From assembly GCA_019639075.1 (NCBI GenBank), contig JAHBSO010000003.1:169621-233620 (forward strand): a stretch of DNA of 64,000 bases, in the 5' to 3' direction. Positions 17,732-26,450 of the stretch are shown in pieces (the first letter of the stretch is position 1; each line of letters opens with the position of its first letter). The notes below the pieces were generated by a model, which worked only from the letters and a program-made list of their open reading frames with translations, did not search any database and was not told where the DNA came from. Source of the DNA: Actinomycetota bacterium (lineage in GTDB: Bacteria; Actinomycetota; Acidimicrobiia; Acidimicrobiales; Iamiaceae). Position numbers and translations under genes: made by a program.

Positions 17732-19810
17732 TCAGGCGGGGCGGAGCTCGACGACGAGGGCGCCGTAGGGGCCGTCGGGCCAGGCCAGGGCGTCGTCGAC
17801 CAGCATCGGGACGGGGGTGTCGGGGCCGCGGCCGGGTGTCCGGTCGACGACCTCCCAGGCGCGACCCCGCAGCGGTTCGGGCAGCTCGACCCGGGCCGGC
17901 GCCTCGGCGGCGTCGTCGGCCGGGAACACCCAGGCGAACACCACCGCCCGCTCCCCCGCCGGGTCCAGGTGGGCCAGGGCGGCCCGGTCCGAACCGATCG
18001 GCGACACCAGGCGGTGCAGGTCGCCGTGCTGCACGAGGTCGCGGATCGCGTGGTCGTCCTCCACCGCCCGGCGACAGACCGCACGCTCGTCGTCGGTGAG
18101 CCGGCGCAGGTCCAGGTCGAACCCGAAGCGGCCGGCCATCGCCACTGCACAGCCGAACGGGATCGGGCGGTTGCCCCAGCGGGTGACGTGCGCGGCCATG
18201 GTCGATGCCGGCAGCAGGTGCGACGCACCCCACTGGATGCGGAGGCGGTCGACCGGGTCGGTGTTGTCCGAGGTCCAGACCTCGTGGAACCAGCGCAGCG
18301 TCCCGAGCTCGGAGCGGCCGCCGCCCGAGGCGCACAGCATCAGCTCGACGTCGGGGTGGCGGCGGGCGATCTCGTCCATGACCGTCCACGTGGCCCGCAC
18401 CCGGTCGACCGGCTCGTGGGTCTGGCTGCGGAGCACCAGGGTGGACGACCACGGGTCGAAGACGTCGCGGTTGGCGTCCCACTTCAGGTACGAGATCCCG
18501 GGGTGCTCGGTCAGGATGCGGTCGACGGTGTCGATGACGAAGGCCTGCACGTCGCGGCGGCACAGGTCGAGCACCAGCTGCTGGCGGGCCTCGCGGCGCT
18601 CCCGATCCGGCGTGGCGATCACCCAGTCGGGGTGACGCTCGTACAGCGCGGAGCGGGGATTGACCATCTCGGGTTCCACCCACAGCCCGAAGCGCATCCC
18701 CCGCGCCAGCGTGCGCTCGATCGTCGGGCCCAGCCCGTCGGGGAACTTCGCCGCGTCGACCATCCAGTCGCCGAGGCCCTGCTGGTCGTCGTCGCGGGGG
18801 TACTCGTCGCCGAACCAGCCGTCGTCGAGGAGGAACAGCTCGGCGCCGAGGTCGGCGGCCAGATCGACCTGTTCGAGGAGCGTCGGGGTGTCGATGGCGA
18901 ACGCCACCGCCTCCCACGTGTTCGACACCGTGGCCCGGGTGCGGTGGCCGTCGCGCACCAGGTGGTCGCGGGCGAACCGGTGCAGCGCCCGGCTCGTGGC
19001 GCCGATGCCGTTCGTCGACCAGGTCCAGAGGGCGTGCGGCGTCTCGAACGACTCGCCGGGGTCGAGGACGCGGTCGGCGGCGCGGTGCTGGTGGCCGGCG
19101 ATCACCCGGATCTGGTCGAGGACGCCCCGCTCCACGTCGAACCGGCTGTCCCCGCCCCAGACGAGCGTGCAGGCCCCGACCGACCCCGACGTCTCGGTGG
19201 CCGGGCCGTCCGGCGCCACCAGCACGATCGGCGGCATGGTCAACGTGGGGCGGACGCCGCCGTACGACGCGACCGTCCGCACGCCGCGGGCGATGCGCTC
19301 GGTGGCCTGGGTCCACTCGGCCGCCCAATCGCCGGTCCAGGAGGTGAGGTGGGCGTCGGGGCCCGAGAACGACGGGGCGGTGGCCGCGGCCTCGTGCAGC
19401 GTGACGGCCGTCGACCCCTCGTTCACCACCTCGACCCAGGCCTCCAGGACGTCGTGATCGGGCCAGGTGCGGTACCGGAGCCGCACCGCCACGGGTGCCA
19501 CGCGGTCCTCCAGGGTCACCGTGTGCACCACGCCGCCGCCCGACGTCGCCGGCTCCTCATCGACCTCGCGCACGACGAGCCGGGTCGTCAGCACACCGTC
19601 GCCGTGGGTGACGCGCAGCGCCGGCTCCCGCAACGCCTCCTCCCCGAAGGTCGGGTGGGCCAGCGGGTAGAGCTCGATCGGGAACGGGAGCGGTCCCTCC
19701 GGCGGCACCGCATCCGCCGCGCCGAAGGACAACTGGTGGAGACGGCCCTCGGGGTCCACCCCCAAGGAGAGGGCGGTGCTCCCCGCGACGACATCGATGC
19801 GCTCGGTCAC
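17732..19810 (-). CDS. Alpha-galactosidase, glycoside hydrolase family 36
   Basis: This 692-aa protein has the bacterial GH36 layout: an N-terminal beta-sandwich, a central TIM barrel and a C-terminal sheet. Barrel motifs are LFLLDDGWFG, FGLWVEPEMVN, YLKWDANR with nucleophile Asp445, and WTSDNTDP with acid/base Asp515. Size and order fit non-secreted tetrameric alpha-galactosidases that cleave terminal alpha-1,6-galactose from melibiose or raffinose-type sugars. No signal peptide is seen. GTG start overlaps the dnaE stop by 4 bp, an odd pairing that makes it co-transcribed with replication. Confidence 0.92.
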   Translation of the reverse strand: MTERIDVVAGSTALSLGVDPEGRLHQLSFGAADAVPPEGPLPFPIELYPLAHPTFGEEALREPALRVTHGDGVLTTRLVVREVDEEPATSGGGVVHTVTLEDRVAPVAVRLRYRTWPDHDVLEAWVEVVNEGSTAVTLHEAAATAPSFSGPDAHLTSWTGDWAAEWTQATERIARGVRTVASYGGVRPTLTMPPIVLVAPDGPATETSGSVGACTLVWGGDSRFDVERGVLDQIRVIAGHQHRAADRVLDPGESFETPHALWTWSTNGIGATSRALHRFARDHLVRDGHRTRATVSNTWEAVAFAIDTPTLLEQVDLAADLGAELFLLDDGWFGDEYPRDDDQQGLGDWMVDAAKFPDGLGPTIERTLARGMRFGLWVEPEMVNPRSALYERHPDWVIATPDRERREARQQLVLDLCRRDVQAFVIDTVDRILTEHPGISYLKWDANRDVFDPWSSTLVLRSQTHEPVDRVRATWTVMDEIARRHPDVELMLCASGGGRSELGTLRWFHEVWTSDNTDPVDRLRIQWGASHLLPASTMAAHVTRWGNRPIPFGCAVAMAGRFGFDLDLRRLTDDERAVCRRAVEDDHAIRDLVQHGDLHRLVSPIGSDRAALAHLDPAGERAVVFAWVFPADDAAEAPARVELPEPLRGRAWEVVDRTPGRGPDTPVPMLVDDALAWPDGPYGALVVELRPA

Positions 19811-22800
19811 AAGATGGCGGCCGGGCCGAGGAGGACTCGCAGCTCGCCCATGAGGCCGTGGCCGGTGTCGACGCAGAACTCGTCGGGGAGGCGCAGGACC
19901 TTCTCGTCGCCGAGGTGGAGGAACACCTGCGACTCGCCCCGGAACCGGGTGAGGATGCCCTTCAGCTCGTCGACCGTGCTGGTGTCGAGCCGGTGCGGGG
20001 CGACCTTGAGCCGCAGCGGCGGCGCGCCGTCGACCACGCCGTCGAACACCTCGACGTCCATGGCGATGAACTTGGCCTGGTCGTCACGCTTGTCGACCCG
20101 GCCCTTGATGATCATCACCGCGTCGTCGGCCAACAGGTGGCCGACGTCGTGCATCGTCTTCGGGAACACCATGACCTCGACCGAGGACTGGAGGTCCTCC
20201 AGGGTGAGGACGGCCATGAGGTCGCCCTTCTTGGTCCACTTCCGCTGGAGGCCGTTGACCACACCGCCGATCGTGCACATGGTCTGGTCGGCGATCTCGT
20301 CGAGCTCGGCGATCGAGCGATCGGTGCGCCGACCGAGCGCGGCCTCGGCCCCCATCAGCGGGTGGTCGCTGACGTAGAGGCCGAGCATCTCCTTCTCGAA
20401 GGCCAGCTGCTCCTTCTTCTCGAACCGCAGATCTGGGATGCGGGGTCGCTCGTCGAAGCCGGCGCCGGTCTCCTCCTCCATCGCCCCGAACAGCGTCATC
20501 ACGCCCATGTCGCGCTCCTTGCGACGGGCGACGGTGGCGTCGACGATCTGCTCGAAGACCGCGAGCAGGCCGCGGCGGGGGTGGCCGACCGAGTCGAAGC
20601 CTCCGGCCTTGATGAGCGACTCCAAGGTCTTCTTGTTGAGGACCGACAGGTCGACCCGTTCGCAGAAGTCGTAGAAGTCCTCGTACGGACCGTGCTCGGT
20701 CCGCTCCTCGACGATCTTGCGGACCAGGTTCTCGCCGACGTTGCGCACCGCGGAGAGCCCGAACGGGATCACCTCGGTGCCGTCGTCGAGGCGGGCGGCC
20801 ACGAAGTCGACGTCGGAGCGGTTCACGTCGGGCACCAGCACCTGGATGCCCATGGTGCGGCACTCGTTGAGGTACACGGCCGCCTTCTCCAGCGACGTCT
20901 TGACGCTGGTGAGCAGGGCGGCGAGGTACTCGACCGGGTGGTGGGCCTTCAGGTAGGCGGTCTGGAAGGTGACGACGCCGTAGCCGAAGCTGTGGCTCTT
21001 GTTGAAGGCGTAGTTGGCGAAGCCCTCGATGTTGTCGAACAGCGGGGTGCCGAGGTTGCCGAAGCCGGTGGCCTCGCAGCCGGCGACGAACTTGTCGCGC
21101 TCCTTGGCCATGAGCTCGGGCTTCTTCTTGCCGCAGGCCTTGCGGAGGTTGTCGGCCTCGGCGAGCGAGTAGCCGGCGAACTTCTGGCTCACCCGCATGA
21201 CCGACTCCTGGTAGATCATCAGGCCGTAGGTGTCGGCCAGGAGCTCCTCGGCCTCGGGGTGGAAGTACTGCACCGGTTTCCGACCGTTCTTGCGGTCGGC
21301 GTAGTCGTTGTGCATGTTCACCGACATCGGCCCGGGTCGGTACAGCGCGATCAGCGCGGCGACGTCCTCGAACGAGTCGGGGGCCAACGACCGCATGAGC
21401 GCCCGCATGGCGCCGCCCTCCAGCTGGAACACGCCGATCGAGTCACCCCGGCACAGCAGCTCGAGCGTCGTCGGGTCGTCGAGCGAGATGGCGTCGATGT
21501 CGAGGTCGATGCCCCGGAAGTCCTTGATGATCCGCAGCGCGTCGGAGATGACGTCGAGGTTCCGCAGGCCCAGGAAGTCCATCTTGAGGAGGCCGAGCTC
21601 CTCGACGCCGCCCATCTCGTACTGGGTGACGACCGGCGCCTCCTCGACGTCCTGGCCGGCGGTGGGCTTGCGCTGGATCGGCAGGTACTCGGTGAGCGGG
21701 TCCTTGGTGATCACCACGGCGGCGGCGTGGATGCCGTCCTGGCGACGCAGGCCCTCGAGGCCCTTCGCGACGTCGATGACCTTGCGGAGGTCGGGGTCCT
21801 CGTCGTACATGGTCCGCAGGTCGGCGGCCATCTTGTAGCCGTCCTCGAACTTCGGGTGCTTGTCGAGGCACGCGTAGAGCGGCGTGTCGCGGCCCATGAT
21901 CAGCGGCGGCATGGCCTTGGCCACCTTGTCGCCGACCGCGTAGGGGTAGCCGAGCACCCGGGCGGCGTCGCGCACCGCGGCCCGGGCCTTGATGGTGGAG
22001 AAGGTGACGATCTGGGCGACGTGGTCGCGGCCGTAGCGCTCGGCGGCGTAGCGGATCATCTCGTCCCGGTAGCGGGAGTCGAAGTCCATGTCGATGTCGG
22101 GCATCGAGATGCGGGACGGGTTGAGGAACCGCTCGAACAGCAGGTCGTACTTGATCGGGTCGAGGTCGGTGATCCAGAGCGTGTACGCCACGGCGCAGCC
22201 GGCGGCGGACCCACGACCGGGACCGACCCGAATGCCGTGGTCGCGGGCGTGCTTGATGAGGTCCCAGGTGATCAGGAAGTACGACGAGAAGCCCATGTCG
22301 CCGATGACCTTGAGCTCGTACGCCAGGCGCTCGACCACCGCGTCGGGCAGCGGATCGCCCCAGCGCTTCTTCGCTCCTTCGAAGGTCAGGTGCTTGAGGT
22401 AGTCGGCGTCGTCGGTGAAGCCCTCGGGCAGCGGGAAGTTCGGCAGCAGCGGCTTGCCGAACTCGATCTCGACGTCGCACCGCTCGGCGATCCAGAGGGA
22501 GTTGTCGCACGCCACCTCGACCTCGGCGAAGAGGCGGCGCATCTCCTCGGCGGACTTCAGGTAGTGGTCGTCGCCGTGGAACTTGAACCGGTCCGCGTCG
22601 CTCATCAGCGAACCGGTCTGCACGCAGAGGAGGGCGTCGTGGGACTCGGCGTCCTCGCGGTGGGTGTAGTGGCTGTCGTTGGTGGCGAGCAGCGGGGCGC
22701 CGATGCGGCGGGCGATCTCGAACAGCTTGGGGTTGGTCTGGTGCTGCTCGGGGATGCCGTGGTCCTGGATCTCGACGAAGAGGTTGTCCTTGCCGAAGAT

Positions 22801-23334
22801 GTCCTGGAGGCGGGCGGCATCGCGGATCGCGGCCTCGTCGTCGCCCCGCATCAGGTTCTGGAGGACGTGGCCGCCGAGGCAGCCGGTGGTGGCGATGACG
22901 CCCTCGCTGTGCTCGGCCAGCAGCTCCCAGTCGAGCCGGGGCTTGTAGTAGTAGCCCTCGAGGTAGGCCCGGCTGGAGAGCTGGATCAGGTTGCGGTACC
23001 CGGTCGCGTTCTCGGCCAGCAGGGTGAGGTGGTAGTAGAGCTTCTGGCCGCCGCCGGCGTCGCCGCCGGTGTCGTCGACCCGGCCCCGTCGGCTCGGCCG
23101 CTCGTGGCGGGAGTCGTGGGCCATGTAGGCCTCGGTGCCGAGGATCGGCTTGATCCCGTGGTCCTTGCACGACTTGTAGAACGGCAGGATCCCGTACATG
23201 TTGCCGTGGTCGGTGATGCCGAGCGCCGGCTGGCCGTCCGCGGCCGCGGCCGCGACGACGTCGTCGATGCGGGCGGCGCCATCGAGCATCGAGTACTCGG
23301 TGTGCACGTGGAGGTGGGTGAACGAATCGCCCAC
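19807..23334 (-). CDS. dnaE: DNA polymerase III alpha subunit (DnaE)
   Basis: This 1175-aa protein is a DnaE1-type replicative polymerase. The N-terminal PHP domain shows HLHVHTEYSMLDGA, ITDHGNMYG and related His/Asp residues, so metal-dependent proofreading is possible. The palm contains GPGRGSAAGCAV and, near residue 411, PDIDMDFDSRYR with catalytic aspartates. Helix-hairpin-helix, OB-fold (FEKEMLGLYVSDHPL is near its start) and C-terminal domains follow. It synthesises the chromosome in the cytoplasm with the beta clamp. GTG start follows a CGGAGG ribosome site; a cluster of DnaA-box-like sequences lies just upstream. Confidence 0.97.
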   Translation of the reverse strand: MGDSFTHLHVHTEYSMLDGAARIDDVVAAAAADGQPALGITDHGNMYGILPFYKSCKDHGIKPILGTEAYMAHDSRHERPSRRGRVDDTGGDAGGGQKLYYHLTLLAENATGYRNLIQLSSRAYLEGYYYKPRLDWELLAEHSEGVIATTGCLGGHVLQNLMRGDDEAAIRDAARLQDIFGKDNLFVEIQDHGIPEQHQTNPKLFEIARRIGAPLLATNDSHYTHREDAESHDALLCVQTGSLMSDADRFKFHGDDHYLKSAEEMRRLFAEVEVACDNSLWIAERCDVEIEFGKPLLPNFPLPEGFTDDADYLKHLTFEGAKKRWGDPLPDAVVERLAYELKVIGDMGFSSYFLITWDLIKHARDHGIRVGPGRGSAAGCAVAYTLWITDLDPIKYDLLFERFLNPSRISMPDIDMDFDSRYRDEMIRYAAERYGRDHVAQIVTFSTIKARAAVRDAARVLGYPYAVGDKVAKAMPPLIMGRDTPLYACLDKHPKFEDGYKMAADLRTMYDEDPDLRKVIDVAKGLEGLRRQDGIHAAAVVITKDPLTEYLPIQRKPTAGQDVEEAPVVTQYEMGGVEELGLLKMDFLGLRNLDVISDALRIIKDFRGIDLDIDAISLDDPTTLELLCRGDSIGVFQLEGGAMRALMRSLAPDSFEDVAALIALYRPGPMSVNMHNDYADRKNGRKPVQYFHPEAEELLADTYGLMIYQESVMRVSQKFAGYSLAEADNLRKACGKKKPELMAKERDKFVAGCEATGFGNLGTPLFDNIEGFANYAFNKSHSFGYGVVTFQTAYLKAHHPVEYLAALLTSVKTSLEKAAVYLNECRTMGIQVLVPDVNRSDVDFVAARLDDGTEVIPFGLSAVRNVGENLVRKIVEERTEHGPYEDFYDFCERVDLSVLNKKTLESLIKAGGFDSVGHPRRGLLAVFEQIVDATVARRKERDMGVMTLFGAMEEETGAGFDERPRIPDLRFEKKEQLAFEKEMLGLYVSDHPLMGAEAALGRRTDRSIAELDEIADQTMCTIGGVVNGLQRKWTKKGDLMAVLTLEDLQSSVEVMVFPKTMHDVGHLLADDAVMIIKGRVDKRDDQAKFIAMDVEVFDGVVDGAPPLRLKVAPHRLDTSTVDELKGILTRFRGESQVFLHLGDEKVLRLPDEFCVDTGHGLMGELRVLLGPAAIL

Positions 23335-23361
23335 GTGAGCCTCCGAACGAGGGGTCGGTCG

Positions 23362-23406
23362 TGGTCCACAGCTCTTCCACAGGGGTTATCCCCGATCTGT
23401 GGATGA
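23362..23406. promoter_or_regulatory. Cluster of DnaA-box-like sequences upstream of dnaE
   Basis: Within 45 bp lie TGGTCCACA (23362-23370), TCTTCCACA (23373-23381), TTATCCCCG (23386-23394) and, on the other strand, TCATCCACA (23406-23398). They differ from TTATCCACA by one or two bases. TCCACA at 23376-23381 and TGTGGA at 23398-23403 also form an inverted repeat around a GGGG-TTAT-CCCC hairpin. The site sits between the divergent dnaE and sigma factor genes. Confidence 0.4.
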
Positions 23407-23510
23407 ATCACACGGCTGTGATTTCCGACGGTACCCACCCGTCACGCCGTGCGCAACAGGCCCACGACCCTGCCGGTCACAGAACACCCTCGATCGGTGT
23501 CTGGAAGGGT

Positions 23511-24002
23511 GTGAGGACGACCAGCGACCCCACCCTCCGCAGCGACGCCGACCTCGTCCGCTCGATCTACCCCGACCTCCACCGCCTGGCCGCCGTGGTG
23601 GCGCCACCCGAGCGCGATCCCCGGGACCTCGTCCAGGACGCGCTCGAGCGGGCGCTGCGACGGGGCCGGATCAGCGACCTCGACGCGCCGCTCGCCTACC
23701 TGCGGCGGACGATCGTCAACCTCGCCTCCAACGAGCGACGGGCCCTCGGGCGCTTTCGCCGAGCGGCGCCCCGGCTGGCCACCGTCGACACCGCCACCAC
23801 GGCCGAGTACCCGTCCGACGTGGCCGAACTGCTCGCGCTCGACCCCCTCGACCGGACCGCCCTCTGGCTCACCGACGTCGAGGGGCACCCGGCGGCCACC
23901 GTCGCCGAGATCCTCGGCTGTCGCCCCGACGCCGCCCGGGCCCGCGTGTCGCGCGCCCGCCGCAAGCTCCGAACGCTCGTCGAACAGGAGGACGAACGAT
24001 GA
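23511..24002 (+). CDS. ECF-type sigma factor (sigma-70 family)
   Basis: The 163-aa product has two sigma domains only: region 2 with LVRSIYPDLHRLAAVV and DLVQDALERAL, and region 4 with HPAATVAEILGCRPDAARARVSRARRKL, a helix-turn-helix for -35 recognition. This is the size and layout of extracytoplasmic function sigma factors. GTG at 23511 is the best start; GGAAGG lies close upstream. It overlaps the membrane GerMN gene by ATGA, the usual arrangement of a sigma factor with its regulator. Confidence 0.85.
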   Translation: MRTTSDPTLRSDADLVRSIYPDLHRLAAVVAPPERDPRDLVQDALERALRRGRISDLDAPLAYLRRTIVNLASNERRALGRFRRAAPRLATVDTATTAEYPSDVAELLALDPLDRTALWLTDVEGHPAATVAEILGCRPDAARARVSRARRKLRTLVEQEDER

Positions 24003-24724
24003 CCAGGCTGTCCGACGCCTTCGACCGACTCATCGCCTCCCGACCGCCCGGCGACCCCGACGAGGCCCTCGCCACCGCCCGTCGACGGGCCGACGCGGCC
24101 CGCTCGCGCCAGCGGGTGCTCCTCGGCGTCGGCACCGCGGCCGCCGTCGTCGCCCTCGTGGTCGCCGCGGTCGTCGTCACCTCGGGTGACGAACCCGGGG
24201 ACGACGGGATCCGCACGGTGCCCGGCGACACGACCACGATCGCCTCGACCTCGACCACCACCTCGACCGCCACGACGACCCCGACCGACACGGTCACGGT
24301 GGAGATCTACCTGTCGACCGCACCCGACCCGGACTGCACGGCGACCACGGCGGTCACCCGCGAGGTACCGGCCGACGACCCTCTCACCGGAGCCGTCGAA
24401 GCCCTCATGGCCGGACCGACGGACCACGAAGCCGCCGTCCAGGGCCTCGGATCCTGGTTCTCCGAGGACACGGCCGGGATGCTCAACGGGATCCAGGTCG
24501 ACGGCGACACGGCGTTCGTCGACTTCGACGACATCACACCGTTCATGGGCGGGGCGTCGACCTCGTGCGGGAGCGCCGCCCTGCAGGCCCAGCTCGAGGA
24601 CACCATCGGGCAGTTCGGCACGATCGACGAGATCTACTACTCGATCAACGGCAGCAGCGAAGCCTTCTACCACTGGCTCCAGATGGACGTCCCCGACGGG
24701 GCCCGCCCCGAACCCGGATCGTGA
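23999..24724 (+). CDS. Membrane protein with extracellular GerMN domain, possible anti-sigma factor
   Basis: The 241-aa product has about 38 mostly charged cytoplasmic residues, one helix (about 40-61), a Thr-rich linker and an extracytoplasmic GerMN domain: TVTVEIYLST, DDPLTGAVEALMAGPT, VDGDTAFVDF. GerMN domains occur in LpqB and in germination proteins. Its position, translationally coupled to an ECF sigma gene, suggests a regulator holding the sigma factor, but the short N-terminus lacks a clear zinc anti-sigma motif. That role is inference from context. Confidence 0.72.
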   Translation: MTRLSDAFDRLIASRPPGDPDEALATARRRADAARSRQRVLLGVGTAAAVVALVVAAVVVTSGDEPGDDGIRTVPGDTTTIASTSTTTSTATTTPTDTVTVEIYLSTAPDPDCTATTAVTREVPADDPLTGAVEALMAGPTDHEAAVQGLGSWFSEDTAGMLNGIQVDGDTAFVDFDDITPFMGGASTSCGSAALQAQLEDTIGQFGTIDEIYYSINGSSEAFYHWLQMDVPDGARPEPGS

Positions 24725-24749
24725 CCGGCCGTCCGGGCCGGAACGCCGA

Positions 24750-25811
24750 TCAGCTGTTGGACAGCGGGATGAGCCGGCGACGCCGACCCCCGAGGTAGGC
24801 CGGGTCGGTGGTGAGACCGGGGCTGATCGCCTCGATCAGGCGCTCCAGCTCCTCGGTGTCGGCCCGCACGCCCTCGACCCGCGCCTCGACCTGCGCGGCG
24901 GTCATCTCGCCCCGGTCGTAGGCCCGCAGGACGTCGGTGATGGTGTTCACCGGGTCGATGTTGCAGGTGTGGCACACCAGCTCCCGGTTGCGGGTGGCCA
25001 GCAGCTTCGGGCCGAGCACGTCGGCCAGCGCGGCGTCGTACACCGTGCCGTAGGCCGCTTCCTTCTTCCAGTCCGCGCAGCACAGGTAGTACTTGCCGTC
25101 GTAGCCGATGAAGAGGAAGACGAACGGCGCCATGCAGATGGGCGCCTCGACCCGGCCCTTCAGCATCTCGATCGCCCGACGCACGTGCTCGGCGTCGTCG
25201 GAGTAGTCCATGCGGTCGACCTGGAGGGCACCGCCCCGGTTCATGATCGGGAAGACGACGAACTCGTCGAGGCCCCGCTCGTGCCAGAACTTCATCATGT
25301 GCTCGCGGTGGGCCTCGTCCTCGCGGTGGTCGACGAGCACAACGTTGGTCTTGCAGCGGCCCTCGGCCAGCTCGGCGAAGTGCAGGACGTTGTCGAGGGT
25401 GCGCTGGAAGGGCAGCCCGTAGATCGACTCGTACTCCTCGCCCTCCTCGCCGACGTTGAGGTCGATCTCCTGGAGGCCGGCGTCCAGCAGGGCCTCGGCC
25501 TTCTTCGGGGTGAGCACCGAGCCGTTGCTGGCCATGGCGCAGCGGAACCCGGCCTCGCGCACCATGCGGACGCTCTCGATCGCCCGGGGGTTGAGCAGCG
25601 GCTCACCGAGCCCGCAGAGGCTGATCCGCATCTCGCGGCCGGTGGCCGCCGCGTGGGTGTCGCGGAACTCGATCGCCCGCTGCAGCGAGCGCTCGAAGGT
25701 CTCGGCCGACATCAGGCCCTGGTGCGGCGTCTGGTCACGCGGGCAGAAGTAGCAGTCCGCGTTGCACCGGTTCGTGAGCTCGATGTCGAGGTTGATCGTC
25801 GGCGGGATCAT
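24750..25811 (-). CDS. Radical SAM protein with SPASM/twitch C-terminus
   Basis: The 353-aa protein has a radical SAM cluster motif at Cys16, Cys20 and Cys23 (CNADCYFC, CxxxCxxC). A SAM-binding glycine region ISLCGLGEPLLNP follows. A C-terminal Cys set (CMAPF, YYLCCADW, CHTCN) should bind auxiliary Fe-S clusters. It resembles SPASM proteins that modify peptides or small molecules; the substrate is unknown. The frame is open upstream of ATG 25811, but homology begins there. No clear peptide precursor is adjacent apart from a 19-codon open frame ending at its start. Confidence 0.85.
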   Translation of the reverse strand: MIPPTINLDIELTNRCNADCYFCPRDQTPHQGLMSAETFERSLQRAIEFRDTHAAATGREMRISLCGLGEPLLNPRAIESVRMVREAGFRCAMASNGSVLTPKKAEALLDAGLQEIDLNVGEEGEEYESIYGLPFQRTLDNVLHFAELAEGRCKTNVVLVDHREDEAHREHMMKFWHERGLDEFVVFPIMNRGGALQVDRMDYSDDAEHVRRAIEMLKGRVEAPICMAPFVFLFIGYDGKYYLCCADWKKEAAYGTVYDAALADVLGPKLLATRNRELVCHTCNIDPVNTITDVLRAYDRGEMTAAQVEARVEGVRADTEELERLIEAISPGLTTDPAYLGGRRRRLIPLSNS

Positions 25812-25925
25812 GCAGGCACCTTGCGCTGGACGAAGTCGGAGCAGCACGCCCCTGACCTGCTCGCCACGGAGTGTAGCGGTCCGGTCGCCCTCACGTCGGC
25901 GCGTCACCTGCGCCCGAGCGCACGC

Positions 25926-26450
25926 CTACAGGTAGACGCCGGGCCGGTTGGTGCCGTCGTCCACCACGACGCCCGGACCGGGCTGGCCGTCCGGGCCCAC
26001 CTGACCGGGGAGCTGCTGGCGCATGCCCTCCAGCTGGTTCCGGGCCGCCATCTGCTGCGCGAACAGCGTGGCCTGGATGCCGTGGAACAGCCCTTCCAGC
26101 CAGCCGACGAGCTGCGCCTGGGCGATCCGCAGCTCGGCGTCGCTCGGCTGATCGGCCTCGCCGAACGGGATCGCCACCCGCTCCAGCTCGGCCCGCAGGT
26201 CGGGCGACAGCGCGGAGCCCAGCTCCTGCACGGAGGTGTCGTAGATCTCGCGGAGCCGGCCGCGGGCCGCCTCGTCGAGCTCGGCACCACGGACCTCCTC
26301 CAGCAGCTGCTTGATCATCGAGCCGATCCGCATGACCTTCGCCGGCTCCTCGACGGACTCGCGCCGCTCGGCGCCGTCCCCGTCGGCCTCGGCGTTCGGG
26401 TTCGGTTCGACCAGCTCGCCGTGGGCGACGGTCGGATCCGGATCGGTCAT
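25926..26450 (-). CDS. bpa: Bacterial proteasome activator Bpa/PafE
   Basis: The 174-aa protein matches Bpa/PafE closely: EEPAKVMRIGSMIKQLLEEV, then the long helix with SDAELRIAQAQLVGWLEGLFHG and FAQQMAARNQL, and the last residues GVYL, the C-terminal GxYL motif that docks into 20S proteasome pockets and opens the gate without ATP. The known protein is a dodecameric ring. Its presence implies that the genome also encodes proteasome subunits. ATG overlaps the stop of the upstream phosphodiesterase-like gene (ATGA), so they are coupled. Confidence 0.95.
   Translation of the reverse strand: MTDPDPTVAHGELVEPNPNAEADGDGAERRESVEEPAKVMRIGSMIKQLLEEVRGAELDEAARGRLREIYDTSVQELGSALSPDLRAELERVAIPFGEADQPSDAELRIAQAQLVGWLEGLFHGIQATLFAQQMAARNQLEGMRQQLPGQVGPDGQPGPGVVVDDGTNRPGVYL

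Noticed and set aside
19858..23406. Very long open frame antisense to dnaE (over 1100 codons)
   Set aside because: It mirrors the dnaE codons in GC-rich DNA, has no recognisable domain and is Val/Gly/Asp/Arg skewed as antisense shadows are.
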